A model generated the notes under the pieces. The model searched no databases, was not told the DNA's origin, and was given only the letters and a program-made list of their open reading frames with translations. A DNA stretch of 64,000 nucleotides from Acinetobacter sp. Ver3 (GTDB taxonomy: Bacteria; Pseudomonadota; Gammaproteobacteria; Pseudomonadales; Moraxellaceae): NCBI RefSeq assembly GCF_000632455.1, contig NZ_JFYL01000004.1, forward strand, positions 1 through 64,000, read 5' to 3'. Positions 41,717-51,491 of this stretch are shown piece by piece (position 1 is the first letter of the stretch; every line of letters starts with the position of its first letter). A program made the translations under genes and the position numbers.

Positions 41717-42147
41717 TGAAAAAAGTGATGCAGACAAAAACAGGCATTGGTGGGAATTGTGAAGGTGCTACCCTTGCGACATTATTGGGATTAAATATTG
41801 AAGATATCCCTGATTTTTGGGAAGGATGCGACAAGTCAAAACCTGCATGCCCAGTAGAAGGTGCAAAGTATCAAGAAAATCTTAATCGGTTCCTTGAGGG
41901 CAAAGGTCTTAAAGCTATATCGCTAGGTTTTCATGAACCAAATGATGATTCTGAAAGCTGGGTTCGTGATATCTCAATTGGTGCTGGTATAAAACATTTA
42001 GTGAATGGTATTTCTCCACGAGGTTATATGCATTCGGTGATTTATGAAAATGGGAAACTATGGCACGATCCACATCCTGAAGGTGGTGGAGTAAAACCAT
42101 GTCAAATAACTTTCTTACACCCAATTTTTAAAAGCCAAGCCTCTTAA
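41713..42147 (+). CDS. Phage protein with a papain-like Cys-His-Asp pattern
   Basis: 144 aa. GNCEGATLATLLGLNIEDIPDF holds a Cys in the position of a cysteine protease; a later SPRGYMHSVIYENGKLWHDPHPEGGG provides His and Asp. Many phages carry this protein at early-operon ends; the function is not known to me. Its stop lies in the terminator stem. Confidence 0.7.
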   Translation: MMKKVMQTKTGIGGNCEGATLATLLGLNIEDIPDFWEGCDKSKPACPVEGAKYQENLNRFLEGKGLKAISLGFHEPNDDSESWVRDISIGAGIKHLVNGISPRGYMHSVIYENGKLWHDPHPEGGGVKPCQITFLHPIFKSQAS

Positions 42148-42159
42148 TGAGGCTTTTTT
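42137..42159 (+). terminator. Terminator of the recombination operon
   Basis: AAGCCTC-5-GAGGCTT stem followed by TTTT; the stop codon of the 144-aa gene is in the loop. Confidence 0.9.
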
Positions 42160-42170
42160 ATTGTCCGCCC

Positions 42171-42211
42171 TGCTTACACGTATTTATTTTGATTGCTTAC
42201 ATAGTGCTTAC
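42171..42211 (+). other. Integrase arm-type sites, P side
   Basis: TGCTTAC at 42171, 42194 and 42205; the last two have the same 11-bp spacing as at 6133/6144. They flank the core on the phage side of attR. Confidence 0.5.
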
Positions 42212-42232
42212 ATGGATTCAGACATTAAAAAA

Positions 42233-42250
42233 CCACTTACGATTAGTACA

Positions 42251-42259
<9 letters not shown>
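42233..42259 (-). terminator. tRNA terminator
   Basis: CCACTTA/TAAGTGG stem, then TTTTTT on the minus strand, just downstream of the tRNA 3' end. Confidence 0.7.
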
Positions 42260-42346
<87 letters not shown>

Positions 42347-42347
42347 T

Positions 42348-42674
42348 ATAAATACTGATTTCTCAAGTATTTTCGAATCAGAATACTAGCCAATATCAAA
42401 TTCAAAAACAAGGTTTTTCATTTTTTTATCTTCAGCTTGACCAAAATTTATTCATTGCAGTTTACAAATCACGTACGATCTTGATCATCTATAGAATTTC
42501 AGTCACAAATATGTGAAAAATTATGAATTTTCGGTAAGCGTCGAGGATGTAAAGTTTGCAGAGAAGATCTAAATTTAGTAGTCATTTTTTCTATAATTTA
42601 TCACTAAAGGGATTGAATTTTTTAAAATGAAGTAAGAAACTCTGCCATATAAAATTCAAATATCTCTGTGAATC
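42348..42674. other. Gene-free stretch after the tRNA
   Basis: 327 bp, AT-rich, no open frame of note. It should contain the tRNA promoter (tRNA reads leftward) and the promoter for the acyltransferase at 42675. No repeat is seen. Confidence 0.6.
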
Positions 42675-43241
42675 ATGAAAAAACACATTGCCGAAATGGC
42701 ATTTAAACTTGCTGGTGTCAAATACCATGTAGAACCGAATGTGCTTGGTGATAAACAAGTCATTATCGGTTTTGAACATACCACGATGATGGATGCAGTA
42801 CTCTCAATCGCACTGTTCCAAATCCATGATATCCCGATTCACACACTAATTAAAAAAGAACTATTTAAAGGACCATTCAAGCCTATTCTAGAAGGGGTTG
42901 GCGGTATTCCAGTTGACCGTCACTCAAATAAAGATATCGTGGCTCAAATGGTTGAACTCTTCAATTCAAATGACAAATTTAATCTCGTGATTGCTCCTGA
43001 AGCGACTCGTGCGAAAAATGGTGAACAACGTAAACCGATCCGCACTGGTTTTTGGCATATCGCAAAAGCCGCAAACGTCCCTATCGTTTTCTTGTTTGTA
43101 AACCAAAAAACCAAACAAGGCGGAATTTTTGGCAAAATCATGCCATCAGAGTTGGATCATGATTTGAAATTGATTCAGGAACTTTATAAGGAACATACAG
43201 GTTTAGACATTATTATTCCTGAACCGAAGAATAAAGCCTGA
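42675..43241 (+). CDS. PlsC-like lysophospholipid acyltransferase
   Basis: 188-aa cytoplasmic acyltransferase of the 1-acylglycerol-3-phosphate acyltransferase type. Motif I H(X)4D is EHTTMMD (about 34-40), motif III PEATR (about 112-116), with GIPVDRHS between. Lacks the usual N-terminal membrane segment of PlsC. Probably moves acyl chains to a glycerophosphate or lyso-lipid. Confidence 0.88.
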   Translation: MKKHIAEMAFKLAGVKYHVEPNVLGDKQVIIGFEHTTMMDAVLSIALFQIHDIPIHTLIKKELFKGPFKPILEGVGGIPVDRHSNKDIVAQMVELFNSNDKFNLVIAPEATRAKNGEQRKPIRTGFWHIAKAANVPIVFLFVNQKTKQGGIFGKIMPSELDHDLKLIQELYKEHTGLDIIIPEPKNKA

Positions 43242-43348
43242 TCTTGATCAATTGCTAAAATAAGGGTCTTTATTAAAAAAAAGCCCTTATGGTAGAATTT
43301 CGCAGATTTGATTAGGCATAAGGCCAATCTACAAGGAGCATATTTCGC

Positions 43349-44098
43349 ATGGCGGGTCATTCCAAGTGGGCCAATATTAAGCATCGTAAAGCTAAACAAG
43401 ATGCTAGTCGTGGTAAAGTTTTCACAAAATATATTCGTGAAATTGTTACAGCTGCAAAACTCGGTGGTCCTGATGCAGCAAGCAACCCACGTCTTCGTGC
43501 AGTTGTTGAAAAAGCATTGTCCGTTAACATGACTCGTGATGTCATCAACCGTGCCATTCAGCGTGGTGCTGGTGGTGAAGACAATGATGATTTAAAAGAA
43601 GTCACATACGAAGGTTATGGTGTTGGTGGTGTAGCCGTTATTGTGGAGACAATGACTGATAACTTAAACCGTACCGTACCAGATGTTCGTCATTGCTTCT
43701 CTAAAACAGATGGTAACTTAGGTACTAACGGCTCTGTTGCTTTCCTTTTCACTAAACGTGGCGAAATTACTTTTGAAGATGTTTCTTTAGAAGACCAAAT
43801 TATGGACGTTGCGTTGGAAGCTGGTGCAGAAGACATTGAAGTGACAGAAGATGAAATTCTTGTGATCACTACACCAGAGTCTTTTGGTACAGTGCAAGAT
43901 GCTTTAGCGGCTGCAGGTTTAAAATCTGACAATGCAGAAGTGGTGATGAACCCTTCAACTAAAGCAGAAATCACAGATATCGATCAAGCGAAAAAAATCA
44001 TGAAAATGATTGATATGCTTGAAGATTTAGATGATGTACAAAACGTATATACCAACGTTGAATTCTCTGAAGAAGTTTTAGCACAATTGGATGCTTAA
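43349..44098 (+). CDS. yebC: YebC/PmpR family protein
   Basis: 249-aa protein with the invariant N-terminus [18 protein letters not shown] and [10 protein letters not shown]; the whole family length is kept. Members bind DNA as regulators, and recent work links the family to translation of difficult peptides. AGGAGCATATTTCGC gives a good ribosome site. Confidence 0.97.
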   Translation: MAGHSKWANIKHRKAKQDASRGKVFTKYIREIVTAAKLGGPDAASNPRLRAVVEKALSVNMTRDVINRAIQRGAGGEDNDDLKEVTYEGYGVGGVAVIVETMTDNLNRTVPDVRHCFSKTDGNLGTNGSVAFLFTKRGEITFEDVSLEDQIMDVALEAGAEDIEVTEDEILVITTPESFGTVQDALAAAGLKSDNAEVVMNPSTKAEITDIDQAKKIMKMIDMLEDLDDVQNVYTNVEFSEEVLAQLDA

Positions 44099-44116
44099 TC
44101 TATATTCAGAATTAGA

Positions 44117-44143
44117 AAAACGCACCTTCAGGTGCGTTTTTTT
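44117..44143 (+). terminator. Terminator after yebC
   Basis: CGCACC-TTCA-GGTGCG stem in an A4/T7 context, an intrinsic terminator usable both ways with the facing Lrp gene. Confidence 0.9.
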
Positions 44144-44180
44144 ATAACTGATGGTCGTCTTTATTTTGTAATTGCTTGAA

Positions 44181-44651
44181 TTATGCTTTACTCAATAAAC
44201 CATGACAGTTAAATACATCATATTCTTTAATGACAAAGCTTGAATGCAATGCCACAACATGATCAATTTTACCAATGCGCTGTAACAAAATCTGGCTATA
44301 ATTTTCCATATCACGAGCAACAACTTCTATAATAAAATCAGCAGATTGCCCTGTGACTAAAAAAGCATTGATCACTTCAGGAATACTTTTAAGTTCATCT
44401 AAAAATTTTGCAAAAGTATCTGAGTCATGCTTACTCAATGATACTTGTAACAACACATGTAAATTAAACCCCAATTTTTGATAGTTAATATCACGCTTTA
44501 AATTCGTCATGATATTGGTTTCGATGAGATGTTTAATACGACGGTGCACTGAACTTACAGACAGGTTAATACGCTCCGAAAGCTCGTTCAGATTCAAATC
44601 TTCATGCGTAAGAATTTCTAAAATTTGTTTATCGTAACGATCTAATTCCAT
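44181..44651 (-). CDS. Lrp/AsnC family regulator
   Basis: 156 aa from MELDRYDKQIL (44651). N-terminal HTH (LNLNELSERINLSVSSVHRRIKHL) and a C-terminal RAM domain (INAFLVTGQSADFIIEVVA). An upstream start at 44678 is possible. It is 114 bp from the GST gene in the same direction and may control sulfur or amino acid genes nearby. Confidence 0.92.
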   Translation of the reverse strand: MELDRYDKQILEILTHEDLNLNELSERINLSVSSVHRRIKHLIETNIMTNLKRDINYQKLGFNLHVLLQVSLSKHDSDTFAKFLDELKSIPEVINAFLVTGQSADFIIEVVARDMENYSQILLQRIGKIDHVVALHSSFVIKEYDVFNCHGLLSKA

Positions 44652-44764
44652 CTTCTTCTCAATATTTTCATGGCACAAAATAATTATGCGTTATTTTTTC
44701 AAAAATATCGATTCAAATGAAAATAAATTAACCAATCAGACAATATAACAGAAAATATGCTCTG

Positions 44765-45529
44765 TTATATCCCGCGCCAATCTACCCGCGCATTTCGTTC
44801 ATTGGCATAAATACGTTTAACATATTGTCCTATCGGCAAATCAAGCAATTGATTTTGATAATCCTCAAATTCAGATGAAACTGGCTGATGATATTCTCTT
44901 TCCCATGGTGTACCAGAGATCTCAAGTAGTGGAGCAAGCATTGAACAAACGGCGATATCTGCCAAACCCAAACGATCTCCCACCATATATCGAGCTTGAT
45001 TCTGAATCAATTGATCGTTTAACTGCAAAATAATTTCATGCATATTTTCTTTAGCAAGCGCAACTTGTTCATCATCAAGTTGGTAGCTGGTTGAAACTAA
45101 AGTTTTAATAAGTGGCTTACTGATCTTTTGAAATTTTCTCAGATATCCTTTTTCACCGATCATGATTTCTAGTGGCTCATCGCTTTCAGATAAAGCTTGA
45201 GCAAGCCCCCACCGCCTCACTGATACACCCAATTGATTACTCAGGTCATTAATTTCAATTGCTTTTTTTCTTAACTTTAAATCTGATCTGAGCAATGAAT
45301 GCTCTGGATAGACATCATCCAAATACAGGGCAATTTGGGTTGAATCTGCAATCCACTTTTCTTTATCGCGTAATATCGGCAGAGAGTTTTGACCTGTTTT
45401 TAATTTTGCGAATGCACGATGTACGCCCGGAATCATATTTTGAGCAACATAATCCAATTCCTTATGATCAAGTAACCAGCGAGCTTTTTCACAAAAGTGA
45501 GATAAAGGAAACTGGTAAAGGATGCGCAT
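44765..45529 (-). CDS. Glutathione S-transferase family protein
   Basis: 254 aa from MRILYQFPLSHFCEKAR (45529; GGAG site 8 nt upstream). The thioredoxin-like N-terminus has SHFCEKARW and NSLPIL...ADSTQIALYL; the C-terminal helical domain has GDRLGLADIAVCSM. A bacterial GST; substrate unknown. Confidence 0.9.
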   Translation of the reverse strand: MRILYQFPLSHFCEKARWLLDHKELDYVAQNMIPGVHRAFAKLKTGQNSLPILRDKEKWIADSTQIALYLDDVYPEHSLLRSDLKLRKKAIEINDLSNQLGVSVRRWGLAQALSESDEPLEIMIGEKGYLRKFQKISKPLIKTLVSTSYQLDDEQVALAKENMHEIILQLNDQLIQNQARYMVGDRLGLADIAVCSMLAPLLEISGTPWEREYHQPVSSEFEDYQNQLLDLPIGQYVKRIYANERNARVDWRGI

Positions 45530-45902
45530 AAAATCTCCGAAGTCTTGATCAATCATAGGATTTATTGTTTTGCTTACTTTATGCAACCCTATGCCAAAAC
45601 ACAATGTGATAATGCATCAATTGCAACTTAAATTGTTATTTTTGGAAATATGAATCCGTTAAATTATAAATGTTTAGCAAATCTTTATCTTTTTTATTGC
45701 AAAGTCTAAATGAATCCATCGTGTTTAGAGCACTATGATTTATTAAAATTCATTATCAATCAATAATTTAAATTTTCTAATATTTTTCAATCGATATCTA
45801 TATTTGTCTTAAGCATTTTTTTTGAATAGTTCCACAAAAACCAGCATTTAAAAAAAATATTCTATGGGCGTAGCGTATATCTCCTCAAAGAGGAATTGAT
45901 CT

Positions 45903-47105
45903 ATGTCTCGTTTAATTACTGAAAATGTTCATGTTATTGAAAATGATCAAGATGCCATTCATGCAGCCTATCATGTTGCTGATTATGCGCTCGAAGGTCG
46001 CAATCACCGTGAACAACAACGAGCTTTACCATTTGCAGAAATTGAACTATTCAGCCAAAAAGGTTTAGGAGGCTTGCGCATCCCCCACGTCTATGGCGGT
46101 GCTGAAGTCTCTCATCGTACCCTCGCCCAAGTATTTCGTATTCTAAATAAAGCGGATTCAAGTTTAGGGCAAATTCCACAAAATCAAATTGCATTGCTCA
46201 ATATGATCAATATCATGGGAAGCGATGAACAAAAGCAATTTATTTTCAACGAAATTTTAAAAGGTAAGCGTCTTGCCAATGGGGGGCCAGAACGACATAC
46301 CAAAGATACCAAGACTTTAGACACACGCCTTGTTTTGGAGGATGGGAAATATCGAGTTTCAGGAAAAAAATTCTATTCTACAGGCAGTTCATTTGCACAT
46401 TGGTTAGCCATCAAAGCAATACACCCTGAAGGTCACGTGGTTTTAGTTTTAGTGAACCGTGAATCCACTGGTGTCGAAGTGATCAATGACTGGGATGGAT
46501 TTGGTCAACGTACCACTTCAAGTGGCACAGTGATTTTAGACCATGTTGAAGTTGATCCATTACTGATTTTTGATGAAAGAAAATTATTGGACGTCCCTAA
46601 TTTTAGAGGCGCATTTTCACAGCTGATGCAAGTGGCTATCGATGTTGGTATTGCTGAAGCAGCATTTGAGGACATGTTGTTTGCGATCCGTAAAGCACGC
46701 CCAATTGTGGATGCACAAGTTGAGCGTGCCAGTGATGAGTATTTCACATTACAAGAAGTTGGCAAAGCTAATGTTTTGTTAGATGCCGCCATTCTTTTGC
46801 TCGATGAAGCAGCTGATTATTTAGATTCACTCAGTGTGCTTGAACAACTCTCTGATGAACAGATTGCTGAAGCTTCGATCAAAGTTGCTGAAGCTAAAGT
46901 CTATGCCAATGATGCTGCACTGCATATCTCAGAAAAGTTGATTGAGCTCGGAGGAAGTCGCGCCAGCCTCAATGTTCATAATTTTGATCAACACTGGCGA
47001 AATGCACGTGTACATACCCTTCATGATCCCATTCGCTGGAAAATTCACGCGCTGGGTTCGTATTACTTAAACCATACATTTCCTGCACGTCATGCCTGGA
47101 TTTAA
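45903..47105 (+). CDS. sfnB: SfnB-family acyl-CoA dehydrogenase-like protein (first copy)
   Basis: 400-aa FMN/FAD flavoprotein of the sulfur-acquisition group. LGQIPQNQIALLNMI, FYSTGSSFAHWL, DDFDGFGQRTTSSGT-like DWDGFGQRTTSSGTV and a C-terminal HNFDQHWRNARVHTLHDP pattern. Works with the FMN monooxygenase downstream. First gene of the operon; the 298 bp upstream (45605-45902) have no gene and should hold the promoter. GAGG ribosome site. Confidence 0.92.
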   Translation: MSRLITENVHVIENDQDAIHAAYHVADYALEGRNHREQQRALPFAEIELFSQKGLGGLRIPHVYGGAEVSHRTLAQVFRILNKADSSLGQIPQNQIALLNMINIMGSDEQKQFIFNEILKGKRLANGGPERHTKDTKTLDTRLVLEDGKYRVSGKKFYSTGSSFAHWLAIKAIHPEGHVVLVLVNRESTGVEVINDWDGFGQRTTSSGTVILDHVEVDPLLIFDERKLLDVPNFRGAFSQLMQVAIDVGIAEAAFEDMLFAIRKARPIVDAQVERASDEYFTLQEVGKANVLLDAAILLLDEAADYLDSLSVLEQLSDEQIAEASIKVAEAKVYANDAALHISEKLIELGGSRASLNVHNFDQHWRNARVHTLHDPIRWKIHALGSYYLNHTFPARHAWI

Positions 47106-47114
47106 GGAGTCATC

Positions 47115-48338
47115 ATGTCATCTTTACAAGCTTTAGAGATCCAAGAATCAGGCAGCTATAGACCAGCGCATATTATTCGCTCTGATGTAGAAGCATTAAA
47201 AGTCGCACACAAACTTGCAGAAAAGTTTAAGCACCGTGCATCTGAGCGAGATTTAAATCGTGAACTTCCTCATGAAGAAATCGAAGCTTACAGTCAATCT
47301 GGCTTATGGGCCATTACAGTACCTCAACAATATGGCGGTGCCGATGTTTCTATTCATACACTGACAAAAATCATCGCATTAATGAGTGGTGTGGATGGCT
47401 CTATCGGACAAATTCCACAAAATCATTTCTATGCACTTGAAATTTTGAGGAATACTGGGTCTGAGGCTCAAAAAAGACGTTTATTTACTGAAGTTTTACA
47501 AGGCGCTCGCTTTGGAAATGCCTTGGCTGAGTTTAAAACTAAAAATGCAGCACAACGCCATACCTCTTTAAGACAAGTCGAAAATGGTTATGTCCTCAAT
47601 GGAGAAAAATTTTATTGCACTGGCAGTCTATTCGCTCACCGTATTCCAACCCTTGCTAGTGATGAACAAGAGCGCCAGTTTCTAGTCTTTGTTCCATATG
47701 ATAGCGAAGGCTTAAGCCTATTAGATGACTGGAGTGGATTTGGTCAACGTACCACAGGCAGTGGGACTGTTAAATTTGAAAATGTACAGATTGACCCAGA
47801 GGATATAGTCCCTTTTGATTTGGCTTATTCAACTGCCACCATTTCAGGTCCATTTGCACAAATTATTCATGCCTCAATTGAAACAGGCATTGCTCGAGCT
47901 GCTTTTGAAGAAACATTAATACGCGTTCGTCAAGCACGCCCTTGGATAGATGCAAAAGTTGAACATGCCACTCAAGACCCTTTGACACTATACGAAATTG
48001 GTCGAATTGCAACAGACGTCAAGGCCACCGAGTTACTACTAAAACAAGCAGCGCAAGCGGTTCAAGATGCCAAAGTCTCCCCTTCAGAACATTCAGTTGC
48101 ACATGCTTCTATTCAAGTGGCTAAAGCACGTGCACACAGTACCGAGACTGCACTAAAAGTCTCGTCAAAACTGATTGAACTGGCTGGTAGTCGTGGAAGT
48201 CAACGACAAGATAATCTTGACCGATACTGGAGAAACGCACGTGTTCATACCTTGCATGATCCAGCGCGTTGGAAATATTTTTTTATTGCCAATTATGTTT
48301 TAAACGGCGTATTCCCCCCAAGACGAGGTACGCTGTAA
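47115..48338 (+). CDS. sfnB: SfnB-family acyl-CoA dehydrogenase-like protein (second copy)
   Basis: 407 aa, same family as the previous gene but clearly divergent (SIGQIPQNHFYALEIL, FYCTGSLFAHRI, DDWSGFGQRTTGSGTV, DNLDRYWRNARVHTLHDP). Starts 9 nt after it and its stop overlaps the monooxygenase ATG. The pair may form a heteromer or handle different substrates. Confidence 0.92.
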   Translation: MSSLQALEIQESGSYRPAHIIRSDVEALKVAHKLAEKFKHRASERDLNRELPHEEIEAYSQSGLWAITVPQQYGGADVSIHTLTKIIALMSGVDGSIGQIPQNHFYALEILRNTGSEAQKRRLFTEVLQGARFGNALAEFKTKNAAQRHTSLRQVENGYVLNGEKFYCTGSLFAHRIPTLASDEQERQFLVFVPYDSEGLSLLDDWSGFGQRTTGSGTVKFENVQIDPEDIVPFDLAYSTATISGPFAQIIHASIETGIARAAFEETLIRVRQARPWIDAKVEHATQDPLTLYEIGRIATDVKATELLLKQAAQAVQDAKVSPSEHSVAHASIQVAKARAHSTETALKVSSKLIELAGSRGSQRQDNLDRYWRNARVHTLHDPARWKYFFIANYVLNGVFPPRRGTL

Positions 48339-49768
48339 TGACAAAAATTCAATCGAGTCCTCAAAAACAGATCCTGTTCAATGCATTTGATATGAATTGT
48401 GTGGGTCATATTAATCATGGACTTTGGACACACCCACGTGATCAATCCTACCGATTTAATGAATTAAGTTATTGGACAGAACTCGCTCAAACTTTAGAGA
48501 AAGGTCTTTTCGATGGATTATTCATTGCCGATATTACTGGCGTTTACGATGTCTATCAAAATGGCATTGATCTAACCTTGAAAGAATCGATTCAACTGCC
48601 GAGCCATGATCCAAGCACGCTGGTGTCTGCAATGGCAGCCGTCACACAGCATTTGGGTTTCGGTATTACAGTGAACTTAAGTTATGAATCGCCTTATCAA
48701 TTTGCTCGTCGCTTCGCGAGTCTGGATCACCTGACCCAAGGACGTCTGGGATGGAATATCGTCACTGGCTATTTGGATAGTGCAGCGCGATTGGTCGGTC
48801 AGCGAGGATTGAAAGATCACGATTTACGTTATGAACAAGCCGAAAAGTTTTTAGAACTCTGCTACAAATTTTGGGAAGGCTCTTGGGAAAATGATGCCGT
48901 CATCCAAGATAAGCTCAATCGCATTTTTACCGATCCGAGTAAAGTGCATGCGATCCACCATCAAGGAAAGTTCTATAACAGTCACGGCGTCTTCCAAGTC
49001 TCGCCTTCAGTACAACGAACACCTGTTCTATATCAAGCGGGAGCATCACCTAAAGGACTACAGTTTGCCACTCGGCATGCAGAAGCCATGTTTATTGGTG
49101 GAGATACTGCTGAAAAAATTGCATCGCAAACACAAAAGATTCGCCAATTAGCCCATTCACACGGTCGTCATGGTACAGCAATTAAATTATTTGCAGGCAT
49201 CACTGTCGTCACTGCTGAAACAGATCAACAAGCGCAAGAAAAACTGCAGGACTATATTCAATATGCAAGTCCTGAAGCAGGGATTGCGCATTTTTCAAGC
49301 TCAATCGGAACAGACTTAGGTCATCTAAAAGATGAGGATGCTATTCCATATAAAAAAACCAACAGCATCGTTTCTGTAAATGAGCGCTTTAAGGAAAACA
49401 AAGTCACTTTGGCAGATTTAAAAGCTCAGCATGTACTCGGTAGACGTTATCCCTTATTTGTTGGCAGTGGAGCAACAGTTGCTCAACAGCTAATCGAATT
49501 CATTGATATTTCTGGATTAGATGGTTTTAACCTTGCCCGTACAGTCGCTCCAGAGTCACATCAAGATTTTATTCGTTATGTCATTCCTGAACTCCAACAA
49601 CGTGGTCGCTATAAGACCGCCTATGCTGAGGGTAGCTTAAGGCACAAGCTATTCAATGCGGGAGATCATTTACCACATTCACATCCTGCACATCATTTCC
49701 GATGTCCAAGTTCAAACCAAGATACACAACAATCAAATTTAATTTCTATACACCAACATTCTGCTTAA
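48338..49768 (+). CDS. FMN-dependent monooxygenase, NtaA/SnaA/DszA (SfnA) type
   Basis: 476 aa. LLM-class flavin monooxygenase family: FNAFDMNCVGHINHGLWTHP, GLFIADITG, GRLGWNIVTGYLDSAAR, PVLYQAGASPKG. It would release sulfite or split a C-S bond from sulfur compounds. ATG overlaps the sfnB stop (TAATG). Needs a flavin reductase not seen here. Confidence 0.93.
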   Translation: MTKIQSSPQKQILFNAFDMNCVGHINHGLWTHPRDQSYRFNELSYWTELAQTLEKGLFDGLFIADITGVYDVYQNGIDLTLKESIQLPSHDPSTLVSAMAAVTQHLGFGITVNLSYESPYQFARRFASLDHLTQGRLGWNIVTGYLDSAARLVGQRGLKDHDLRYEQAEKFLELCYKFWEGSWENDAVIQDKLNRIFTDPSKVHAIHHQGKFYNSHGVFQVSPSVQRTPVLYQAGASPKGLQFATRHAEAMFIGGDTAEKIASQTQKIRQLAHSHGRHGTAIKLFAGITVVTAETDQQAQEKLQDYIQYASPEAGIAHFSSSIGTDLGHLKDEDAIPYKKTNSIVSVNERFKENKVTLADLKAQHVLGRRYPLFVGSGATVAQQLIEFIDISGLDGFNLARTVAPESHQDFIRYVIPELQQRGRYKTAYAEGSLRHKLFNAGDHLPHSHPAHHFRCPSSNQDTQQSNLISIHQHSA

Positions 49769-49794
49769 GTTTTTTAATATTTAGGGGTCTTTCT

Positions 49795-50637
49795 ATGGCA
49801 CAAGCTCAGTCTTCTCGACTTAAATGGATCGGCGTTGCAATCGCCATTATTGTGATTGCAGCATTTGCATGGTCCTTTTTGAAAAAAAATAATCAACAAG
49901 AAATTGTCATTGGTATTAGCCCACCTTTTGCAAAACCACTTCAAGCCGCAATTGATGAAGCAGAGGCTCAAGGCATTCATGTACGTTTGGTAGAATTTTC
50001 AGATTGGAATACACCCAACATCACCCTAAATCATGGGGATATTGATGCAAATTATTTTCAGCATCAACCTTTCTTGAATAATGCGTTAAAAGAAACCAAC
50101 TTTAAGCTCAAACCCTTGGGCATCGGCTCAGGAACACATGTCGGTTTATATTCAAAAAAATATAAAGCGATTAGTGAAGTTAAAAATGGCGCTCGAGTTG
50201 TACTGCCAAATGATCCTGTGAATCAGGGTCGCGCCCTACTCCTCTTACAACACGCTGGATTAATACAACTTAAGGATTCCAACAACCACTTATCCAACTT
50301 AAAAGATATTAAATCCAATCCAAAAAAATTGAACTTTATTGAAGTCGAAGGCCCGCAAACTGCGCGTGCCGTAGATGATGCAGACCTCGTATTTAGCTAT
50401 CCAATGTACCTACGCTTAGCACAAACGATTGATCCGAATGATGCCTTAATTTTGGATGAAATTAACAACACGCTTTATGCCATCTTATTTGTTGTTCGCG
50501 ATGACTTTGAACAAACTCAGCCTGAAAAAGCAGCTCAACTGAAAAAATTTATCCAAATTTATCAAAGCTCAGACAAAGTTAAACAAGCATTGAATGAGGA
50601 TATTGGTGAAAAACTATGGTTCAAAGGCTGGAAATAA
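49795..50637 (+). CDS. MetQ-like ABC transporter substrate-binding protein (first copy)
   Basis: 280 aa from MAQAQSSRLKWIG. An N-terminal membrane helix without a lipobox Cys tethers a periplasmic NlpA/MetQ domain ([51 protein letters not shown]-like). The transport of a sulfur compound, not necessarily methionine, is inferred from the operon. Confidence 0.88.
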   Translation: MAQAQSSRLKWIGVAIAIIVIAAFAWSFLKKNNQQEIVIGISPPFAKPLQAAIDEAEAQGIHVRLVEFSDWNTPNITLNHGDIDANYFQHQPFLNNALKETNFKLKPLGIGSGTHVGLYSKKYKAISEVKNGARVVLPNDPVNQGRALLLLQHAGLIQLKDSNNHLSNLKDIKSNPKKLNFIEVEGPQTARAVDDADLVFSYPMYLRLAQTIDPNDALILDEINNTLYAILFVVRDDFEQTQPEKAAQLKKFIQIYQSSDKVKQALNEDIGEKLWFKGWK

Positions 50638-50646
50638 GGAGTGTTC

Positions 50647-51480
50647 ATGTCTACTTCAACTCAATCATCTAAATTCATCAAAATTGCAGTCATCATCGTC
50701 GCAGTACTGGCGGCCTTAGTGGGATATCGTTATATCAGTCAAAACTCAAATGATAAAGTGATTAAAATCGGCATTAGCCCACCCTATTCTGAATTACTGC
50801 AAAGTGTCGCTGAGGATGTAAAAGCACAAGGAATCCATCTCGAGTTGATTGAGTTTTCAGACTGGCAAGCACCCAATGTTGCTGTGCAAAATGGTGATAT
50901 TGACGCTAATTTCTTTCAACAAAGTGTTTTTCTAGCGAATGCAGTGCGTGAAACAGGCTATGACCTTGTGCCTTTTGCGAAAGGTTCAGGCAGTCATGTC
51001 GGACTTTATTCAAAAAAATATCAATCCCTACAGGAAATACCTGATCAAGCGAAAGTAGTCGTACCGAATGATCCAGTTAACATGGCACGTGGTTTAAATT
51101 TGCTGGCTCGTGCAGGCTTAATTCAAGTCAAAGATATTAATAATGAGCTCACCAGCACCCGAGACATTATCAGTAATCCTAAAAAACTCAAGATTATTGA
51201 AGTTGAAGGCCCGCAAACCGCGCATGCTTACAATGAAGCTGACTTAATTATGGGTTTTCCTCATTATTTGAAAATGGCAAAAGTTGCTGATCCTACGTCT
51301 GCACTGTTATTAGATCCGATTAATAAAAAATTTGCGATTTTGTTTGTAACGCGTCGAGATTATCAAGATCAGGATGACAAATTAAAAACTGTGGTTGAAA
51401 CCTTCCAAAACTCTGCAAAAGTCCGTCAGATTCTAGACAAAGACTTTGGACAAGGTTTGTGGTTTGAAGGCTGGAAATAA
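50647..51480 (+). CDS. MetQ-like ABC transporter substrate-binding protein (second copy)
   Basis: 277 aa; same architecture as the first copy ([48 protein letters not shown]). N-terminal helix without lipobox. The start at 50647 follows AAGGAGTGTTC. Two binding proteins feeding one permease would broaden substrate range. Confidence 0.88.
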   Translation: MSTSTQSSKFIKIAVIIVAVLAALVGYRYISQNSNDKVIKIGISPPYSELLQSVAEDVKAQGIHLELIEFSDWQAPNVAVQNGDIDANFFQQSVFLANAVRETGYDLVPFAKGSGSHVGLYSKKYQSLQEIPDQAKVVVPNDPVNMARGLNLLARAGLIQVKDINNELTSTRDIISNPKKLKIIEVEGPQTAHAYNEADLIMGFPHYLKMAKVADPTSALLLDPINKKFAILFVTRRDYQDQDDKLKTVVETFQNSAKVRQILDKDFGQGLWFEGWK

Positions 51481-51491
51481 GGAGAATGATC

